Positions 8,480 through 12,254 of a DNA stretch of 12,254 bases are shown in pieces. Under the pieces are notes generated by a model that did no database searches, was not told where the DNA came from, and saw only the letters and a program-made list of their open reading frames with translations. A program made the position numbers and the translations under genes. The DNA is from JBIOJM01 sp044450785 (GTDB lineage Bacteria; Planctomycetota; Planctomycetia; Isosphaerales; Isosphaeraceae): contig JBIOJM010000312.1 of NCBI GenBank assembly GCA_044450785.1, positions 1-12,254 of the forward strand. The letters run 5' to 3'. Positions within the stretch are counted from its first letter, which is position 1; each line of letters opens with the position of its first letter.

Positions 8480-10114
8480 CTACACGGATTGATTCCCCAG
8501 GGGTTCAAGACTGAAGGAAAAGCCGTCTCCAAGCACGCTGGACTGTAAAGTCAGAGGGGCGCGGGAGGCGCAGGTTCGGCCGTCGACGTCGAAGGCGCCG
8601 ACGGCACGGCACCACAGCGCACCGGCCTGTCGGTACAAGACGACCGGATTGCGAATCGCGGGGGCCGGGACATGTGCCTGGGACGCGTCGCCCACGATAC
8701 AGGTTTCGGCCATCAAGAGCACACCATCGACCGCCAGTGGGAGCCGGTGCCGGCTGACGATCGACAGCCGTGCCGTGGCGCTCACCGGGCTAGGCTGGCG
8801 GAACTCCAGCTCGACGGTCGAGCCCAGGCGGATCACGTCGCCATCGTGGAGCACGGCCTGGTCGACGACCGGCTTGCCATTGAGGAACGAGGCGTGATGG
8901 GCTTGCAGCAGATAACCCTCGCCGTTGCGGAGGAGCGTGGCGTGGTTCCGCGATAGGTCACCCATGAGAGGGATATCCGCATGACTGTCAGGCCCGGCGC
9001 GGCCCAGGATGATGTGGTCGTCCAGGCAGACGAGATAACCGCCGACGGCATCGACCCAGAGGAGGAACCGGCCCTTGGGGCCGGCGGCCTCGGCGCGGGC
9101 GAGCGGCCTCGGAGGAACAGGGATGCGATGCATCGGGGCCGGCCGAGCAGCGGGCGCGCCGACCAGGGCGGTTTCCAAAGGACCAGGGCCCTGCGGCGGG
9201 GCACCACCCGCGCGAGTTGCCGCGGAATTGAGCCAGACGATGCCCTCGGCCTCCGCGGCGCCTCGGCCGACGGGCTCGCGCTCGGAGGCGGAGCCCGGCT
9301 CGATGGTAGCGGCGGCGGCCTGGGCCGCGCGCGCACTGCGGTGCGGCCACTGCCCCGCGGCCGCGGGACTGATCGCCGCAATCTGCTGCCAGGCGCGGGA
9401 GCGTGCCTGCCGCGCCGCCGGGTGCTCGGGGACGGTGGCCAGTACGGCCTCAGCCGCCGAGAGGATCTGGGGCCACTTCCCTTCCGAGAGCGCCGCGTAC
9501 AGCGCCTCAACCTTGGGAGTGGCCCCCTTCTGACGGTTCTCCAAGTCGGTCTTGGCCGCGGCCACCGCCTGCTGAACGGCGATCGCGCCGGCACCAGTGG
9601 CTAACCGCTCGGCCCGGTCAAACTGCTCCTGCGCCCAGCCAAACTCGCCGCGCCGCCCCTCGGCCAGCGCGGACTGCCAGGCCTCGGCGATCTCGCGCAT
9701 CCGCCGCAGCGCCGGGCCGCCGATCTTGTGCCGCGCCAGGTCCTCGATCCGCTCAAGCGTCCGGGCCGGCTCACCGGCGTCCAGATCGACGCGGACCTCG
9801 TCGGCTACCCGGTCGGCAAGGCTGAGTCGGGCCGCGGCCAGCGAATCGGGAGGCGCGCCGATCCGTTCGGCCAAGTCCAGGTCTTCGATCGCGCCGGCCA
9901 AGTCGTCAACGACGCCCCGCCGCGTGGCCCGGGCGATCAAGTCCAACGCCAGGCGGCCACGGAACTGGACCGCATGATGGTGGTCCGCCACGCCGGGCCT
10001 GTTCGCCAGGGTAAATGCTTCCTCGAACCGACCCACCCGCGCGGCTTCCTCAGCCTGCCGCAAGACGATCCGCCAATGTCCCAACATGGTTGACTCGCTA
10101 CCCGGATTGACCAT
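8480..10114 (-). CDS. FHA-domain protein with helical N-terminal region
   Basis: This 544-residue protein should bind phosphothreonine peptides, a natural partner for the kinase encoded next. The N-terminal half (about 10-250) is Ala-rich and helical, with repeat-like helices resembling tetratricopeptide-type packing (for example 14-35, 150-172, 201-230), but I cannot assign a named repeat. A low-complexity linker (about 255-345) precedes the FHA domain (about 348-440), whose key residues are present: Gly371-Arg372, Ser388-Arg389-Asn390-His391, and Asn412-Gly413. A further region (about 450-540) has similar strand spacing and may be a decayed second FHA domain. No membrane helix is seen, so it is probably cytoplasmic. 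The start at 10114 has only a weak ribosome-binding site; an ATG at 10087 is possible and would remove nine residues. It is the first gene of the minus-strand signalling cluster. Confidence 0.88.
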   Translation of the reverse strand: MVNPGSESTMLGHWRIVLRQAEEAARVGRFEEAFTLANRPGVADHHHAVQFRGRLALDLIARATRRGVVDDLAGAIEDLDLAERIGAPPDSLAAARLSLADRVADEVRVDLDAGEPARTLERIEDLARHKIGGPALRRMREIAEAWQSALAEGRRGEFGWAQEQFDRAERLATGAGAIAVQQAVAAAKTDLENRQKGATPKVEALYAALSEGKWPQILSAAEAVLATVPEHPAARQARSRAWQQIAAISPAAAGQWPHRSARAAQAAAATIEPGSASEREPVGRGAAEAEGIVWLNSAATRAGGAPPQGPGPLETALVGAPAARPAPMHRIPVPPRPLARAEAAGPKGRFLLWVDAVGGYLVCLDDHIILGRAGPDSHADIPLMGDLSRNHATLLRNGEGYLLQAHHASFLNGKPVVDQAVLHDGDVIRLGSTVELEFRQPSPVSATARLSIVSRHRLPLAVDGVLLMAETCIVGDASQAHVPAPAIRNPVVLYRQAGALWCRAVGAFDVDGRTCASRAPLTLQSSVLGDGFSFSLEPLGNQSV

Positions 10115-10142
10115 GGGGATTTTGCTCTCGTTTCAATCCGTT

Positions 10143-10160
10143 CCCGGCCGCGGGGCCGGG
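10143..10160. repeat. GC-rich hairpin in the FHA leader
   Basis: CCCGGCC (10143-10149) and GGCCGGG (10154-10160) form a perfect 7-bp stem with a 4-base loop. It lies about 30 bp before the FHA start codon, so it would be in the 5' leader if transcription begins upstream. Confidence 0.5.
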
Positions 10161-10326
10161 AGAAACGCTGAACCATGACTCAGGATACCAAAGGCCGGGG
10201 CGCCGGCCCAGCTCCGCACACGTTTCAGGACCTGACTTCGACCTCCGTCCTCCCCTCATTTCCCATCCCTTCGATCGGGGGGATGCGAACGGTGGGTGGA
10301 GGGGAGGAACGGATCGGTCGAAAGCT

Positions 10327-10347
10327 GGGGTGCTCGGCGAGCACCCC
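10327..10347. repeat. Third copy of the GGTGCTC-N3-GAGCACC palindrome
   Basis: GGGGTGCTC (10327-10335) and GAGCACCCC (10339-10347) are perfect 9-base arms around GGC. The core matches the two hppA-leader units at 1278-1294 and 1308-1324. On the minus strand it is followed by AGCTTT and lies just past the main terminator of the coiled-coil gene, so it could add to termination or be a dispersed repeat. Confidence 0.75.
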
Positions 10348-10360
10348 TGTTCGGGTCTGT

Positions 10361-10400
10361 TTTAAAACGCCCACGCCCGGCCCAACGGTCGGGAGTGGGC
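10361..10400 (-). terminator. Intrinsic terminator of the coiled-coil gene
   Basis: On the minus strand, GCCCAC (10400-10395) pairs with GTGGGC (10374-10369). CCCG and CGGG extend the stem inside across one G/A mismatch. GTTTT follows. It starts 14 bp after the stop codon at 10414. The T-run is only four bases, but the stem is strong and the position is right. Confidence 0.7.
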
Positions 10401-10413
10401 ACGCCATCTCTTG

Positions 10414-11235
10414 TCAGAGGCTCTTGTCTCCCGCCTTGGCGGTGGGGCGAGGAGCGGACTGACCGAACTCATCTTCGACTTCCTTGACCACGTCACGGCC
10501 GGGCGCGAGATAGGTCGACGTGCCGCCGAGCTCGGAATAGCGCCCTTCCATCTCGGCCGTGCGAGCCAGGACCTCGAGTCTCTCTTCCAGCTCGGAGACG
10601 GTTTGCTTGGCACGGGCCAGCGCACTGCCGTCGAAGTTGAACTCGTTCTTGGCCTGGGTGGCCTGGATCATCTGCAGCCGGGCCTCGATGCTGGCCAGCT
10701 TGGCCATGAGGGTCGATTTCTGCGTCCTCAGGTTTTCGAGCTGCTCGTGGGCCGCCTTGATGGTCTTGCGCTTCGCCTTGAGGACGGCTTGCTTCTCCGC
10801 GAGCAACTGAGAGGTATATTTGTAGTGGTCATAGCGGTGGGCCAGCTCGGCTTTGACCTCGTCGGCAGTGTCGGCGACGTGGCCGGTCAGACGAAACTCG
10901 CCTGCCTTGAGGCTGTCCTTCAAGGACACGAGCGTTTTCTTTTCCTGGCTCAGGTTGGCCTGGATCGTGGCGACTTCACGGTCGAGATGCTCGGCATCAA
11001 CCTCGGCGCGAGCCAAGATCTCGATGTTCTTCTCGATCGATGGCTTGAGGTTGTCGATCTCGCCCCGTGCCCGCTCGATCTCGAACTGAGGGTCAATCCT
11101 GTCCTTGGCACCCTGACGGACCTGGTGGAAGACGGTCTTGACGTAGCTCGGTGCCGAGGTGCCGAACACGAGGAACAACGCCCCGGTGCCCAGTGCGGCC
11201 CCCAGCAACCCTTTCTTGACCATTGAGCACACCAT
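10414..11235 (-). CDS. Membrane-anchored coiled-coil protein, function unknown
   Basis: This protein has 273 residues. After a short basic start (MVCSMVKKG) a single hydrophobic helix (about 9-25) anchors it. The rest is charged and almost all helical, with a long coiled coil broken into at least three blocks (about 50-125, 135-200 and 212-245) and a short acidic tail (about 255-265) ending in a basic stretch. The layout recalls PspA/IM30-like membrane-stress proteins, but I see no specific signature and the anchor argues against a plain PspA. I remember a planctomycete family with this start and the stretch ATQAKNEFNFDGSALARAK; no function is known to me. The ATG at 11235 is chosen because AGAGGAG lies 9 bases upstream; the frame runs further back without support. 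It appears to be transcribed alone. Confidence 0.87.
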   Translation of the reverse strand: MVCSMVKKGLLGAALGTGALFLVFGTSAPSYVKTVFHQVRQGAKDRIDPQFEIERARGEIDNLKPSIEKNIEILARAEVDAEHLDREVATIQANLSQEKKTLVSLKDSLKAGEFRLTGHVADTADEVKAELAHRYDHYKYTSQLLAEKQAVLKAKRKTIKAAHEQLENLRTQKSTLMAKLASIEARLQMIQATQAKNEFNFDGSALARAKQTVSELEERLEVLARTAEMEGRYSELGGTSTYLAPGRDVVKEVEDEFGQSAPRPTAKAGDKSL

Positions 11236-11244
11236 GTTGAACTT

Positions 11245-11251
11245 CTCCTCT
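11245..11251 (-). promoter_or_regulatory. Strong ribosome-binding site of the coiled-coil gene
   Basis: AGAGGAG on the minus strand lies 9 bases before the ATG at 11235. It decides this start over the first in-frame start 34 codons upstream. Confidence 0.8.
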
Positions 11252-11295
11252 TTACCCGGAACCCGTAATCTTCGGCGTCTTGTGTCGTGGTGAAA

Positions 11296-11331
11296 GGCGG
11301 TCGAACAGTTTGAGACTCGCTGCCGACCGCC
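11296..11331. repeat. Inverted repeat upstream of the coiled-coil gene
   Basis: GGCGGTCG (11296-11303) and CGACCGCC (11324-11331) are perfect 8-base arms around a 20-base loop. They lie about 60-95 bp before the start codon, where a promoter or regulator site would be expected. Confidence 0.5.
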
Positions 11332-11651
11332 ACACACAGGTTCTTCGCCGCATCACGCTGAAATATTGGATTCCTTCCGCACTCAAAACAAGGACCTTGA
11401 GGAAATTACGGTGCGGAGCGACCGGCAGGTGGACTGGCTTGCCCGAGTGAATGGGTGGTACGAAGGGAGGTTGTTCAGCGCAAATCGATGTTTGAAGCAG
11501 GTTTGCGGTGTGATAAGCCCTACCTGGAATTCAGCCCGATGGCCATGCATGATTTTCGGGCTGGCAAGGATCCGTCCAACCGAGAACGGCCGGCGTCGGG
11601 GAAGTTCCGCCGCTCGGGGTGCGGGGCGCGGGGTGCGTGAAGCGATGGGGC

Positions 11652-11767
11652 ATCGAGAAAGCGCCCGGCAGCCTGTGATCAGCCATCGTGGAGCGGAGAG
11701 CGGGCAGTGGGGAGCGAAGACGTATCGTGAGAGCGCCCGGCAGCATGTGATCGGCCATCGTGGAGCG
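11652..11767. repeat. Spaced 44-bp direct repeat
   Basis: The units at 11652-11695 and 11724-11767 differ at four of 44 positions and start 72 bp apart. Shared blocks are GCGCCCGGCAGC, TGTGATC and GCCATCGTGGAGCG. The spacer (11696-11723) is itself rich in GGAGCG/GAGAGCG-like words, as in degenerate tandem repeats. No gene boundary or terminal inverted repeat marks a mobile element. Confidence 0.8.
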
Positions 11768-11821
11768 CGGTAGACTGAACATTATATCGCTCGCGGCCCG
11801 GAGTGAGACATTCGCGATCCC

Positions 11822-11870
11822 GGGAGCGCGGCCGACCCGGCCGCTGTGCGGGCGAGACGCGCGCGCTCCC
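11822..11870. repeat. REP-like element that can fold as a three-way junction
   Basis: Outer arms GGGAGCGCG (11822-11830) and CGCGCTCCC (11862-11870) are perfect 9-base complements. Inside are two hairpins: GCGGCCG-ACC-CGGCCGC (11828-11844) and GCGGGCG-AGA-CGCGCGC (11848-11864, one mismatch). The hairpins compete with the outer arms for a few bases. Similar GCGGGCG-AGA-CGCCCGC elements, often mistranslated as peptides with RDARAP, are in my memory common between genes in planctomycete and related genomes; no search was made. Confidence 0.65.
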
Positions 11871-12138
11871 AGAAACCGAACGGACGCGTTCCGGCCAAGG
11901 GCGTCGTCGGAAGGGCGGAGGGCGGAAGAAAGCGAAGGGAGATCTCCTCCCAACTGGGTGCCAAAGTCGGTGTGAACGCTAAGGCGACCGGCGGTTCGAA
12001 GCTCACCCAAGAAGACCGGCATCGAGGAGACCTCTCACACCAACCCGACGCGCCAGTTTTGATGTTGCGCTGTTTTCCGCTGAATTCACGACACGGCCCG
12101 GTACTCCTTGACAAAGAGAATACACACAGAGCGTGTTC

Positions 12139-12173
12139 AGCGTCATTAGCGTCATCTATACTCCGCACGGAGG
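12139..12173 (+). promoter_or_regulatory. Possible promoter/operator and ribosome-binding site at the right edge
   Basis: AGCGTCAT occurs twice, at 12139-12146 and 12148-12155, a 9-bp tandem repeat. TATACT at 12157-12162 could be a -10 box, with a weak TGTTCA 17 bp upstream (12134-12139). GGAGG follows at 12169-12173, though only 6 bp separate it from the -10 box, so promoter and ribosome-binding site are unlikely to serve the same start. Confidence 0.3.
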
Positions 12174-12176
12174 TGA

Positions 12177-12254
12177 ATGAGGCATTTCCTCTTCTCGAGG
12201 ATTTTGGTACATCTGCATCGAATTCGGCAAGGAGGTCACACCCTGGGGTTGCAC
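12177..12254 (+). CDS. Possible start of a gene cut by the window edge
   Basis: An ATG at 12177 follows GGAGG by 3 bases, and its frame is open to the end (26 codons beginning MRHFLFSRILVHLHRIRQ). A GTG at 12173 opens another frame to the edge (MNEAFPLLEDFGTS). The Shine-Dalgarno spacing is short for both. A further AAGGAGGT at 12229-12236, 12 bases before a TTG at 12249, is another candidate start. I recognise neither peptide; at most one of these is real. Confidence 0.2.
   Translation, partial: MRHFLFSRILVHLHRIRQGGHTLGLH

Larger units (their letters stand above)
10115..10413. other. Intergenic region between the coiled-coil and FHA genes
   Basis: No gene is supported here. The region holds a terminator for the coiled-coil gene (10361-10400), a palindrome matching those before hppA (10327-10347), and two GC hairpins: GGCCGG-GGCG-CCGGCC at 10193-10208 and CCCGGCC-GCGG-GGCCGGG at 10143-10160. 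The FHA promoter is expected here. TATCCT around 10184-10189 on the minus strand could be a -10 box, but no good -35 box accompanies it. Confidence 0.6.
11338..12254. other. Repeat-rich intergenic region at the right end
   Basis: I see no supported complete gene in these 900 bp. The open frames translate to low-complexity or repeat-derived peptides. One minus-strand frame (11531-12022) contains STMADHMLPGAL and STMADHRLPGAF, which simply reflects the DNA repeat at 11652-11767. The region holds that spaced direct repeat, a three-way-junction element (11822-11870), a G-rich stretch (about 11614-11637), and regulatory-looking DNA near 12139-12179. It may be a place where dispersed repeats have accumulated. 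Confidence 0.6.

Noticed and set aside
8356..8532. Longer kinase start at the ATG ending at 8532
   Set aside because: It would overlap the end of the FHA gene by 53 bp, run through several hairpins and add a segment without domain character. The ATG at 8355 has a ribosome-binding site.
11366..11773. 135-codon plus-strand open frame
   Set aside because: The second half is a translation of the 44-bp repeat (ESARQPVISHRGA, ESARQHVIGHRGA), and there is no ribosome-binding site or known fold.
11990..12001. GGTTCGAA resembling a tRNA T-arm
   Set aside because: The flanks do not pair as a T-stem, and no acceptor or anticodon stem is found around it.
11531..12022. 163-codon minus-strand open frame
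   Set aside because: Its peptide repeats mirror the DNA direct repeat and the REP-like element; composition is Arg/Ser/Pro-rich and no domain is seen.
12108..12136. Perfect TTGACA as a -35 box
   Set aside because: At 16-18 bp spacing the DNA reads GCGTGT-like sequence, not a -10 box, so a standard promoter is not supported.

Overview
The window is GC-rich DNA, most likely from a planctomycete (the Isosphaeraceae/Gemmataceae style is my best guess). Three things suggest this: a serine/threonine kinase and an FHA protein encoded beside an ECF sigma factor, proteins rich in Ala/Pro/Arg with long low-complexity linkers, and membrane/coiled-coil protein families I associate with that phylum. The assignment rests on recognising families, not on a search.

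Left part (plus strand). The window opens inside a gene for a von Willebrand factor A (VWA) protein with a complete metal-ion site, which ends at 589. About 790 bp without a convincing gene follow. They hold a terminator-like hairpin (846-877), a long inverted repeat (966-1019) and two tandem palindromic units (1278-1334). Next comes a complete membrane-integral pyrophosphatase gene, hppA (1380-3968), ending in a strong intrinsic terminator (4049-4093). Its diagnostic residues point to a potassium-independent proton pump.

Middle part (minus strand, read from right to left). A signalling cluster runs from 10114 down to 4117: an FHA-domain protein, a membrane-anchored Ser/Thr kinase, a membrane protein with a coiled coil and a Pro-rich linker, an ECF sigma factor, and a small CxxC protein that looks like a zinc-type anti-sigma factor. 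The sigma and anti-sigma genes are 6 bp apart and surely cotranscribed. The FHA, kinase and membrane-protein genes have gaps of 124 and 36 bp. A plausible reading is phosphorylation-dependent signalling at the membrane feeding into transcription. That link is inferred from gene order only.

Right part. A separate minus-strand gene (10414-11235) encodes a single-pass membrane protein with a long coiled coil. It has a strong ribosome-binding site and its own terminator. The last kilobase has no gene I can support, but it is rich in repeats: a spaced 44-bp direct repeat, a compact element that can fold into a three-way junction, and, near the edge, a 9-bp tandem repeat before a TATACT box and a GGAGG site that may belong to a gene starting at the boundary.

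The most unusual non-coding signal is a GGTGCTC-N3-GAGCACC palindrome. It occurs three times, always between genes: twice in the hppA leader and once downstream of the coiled-coil gene.
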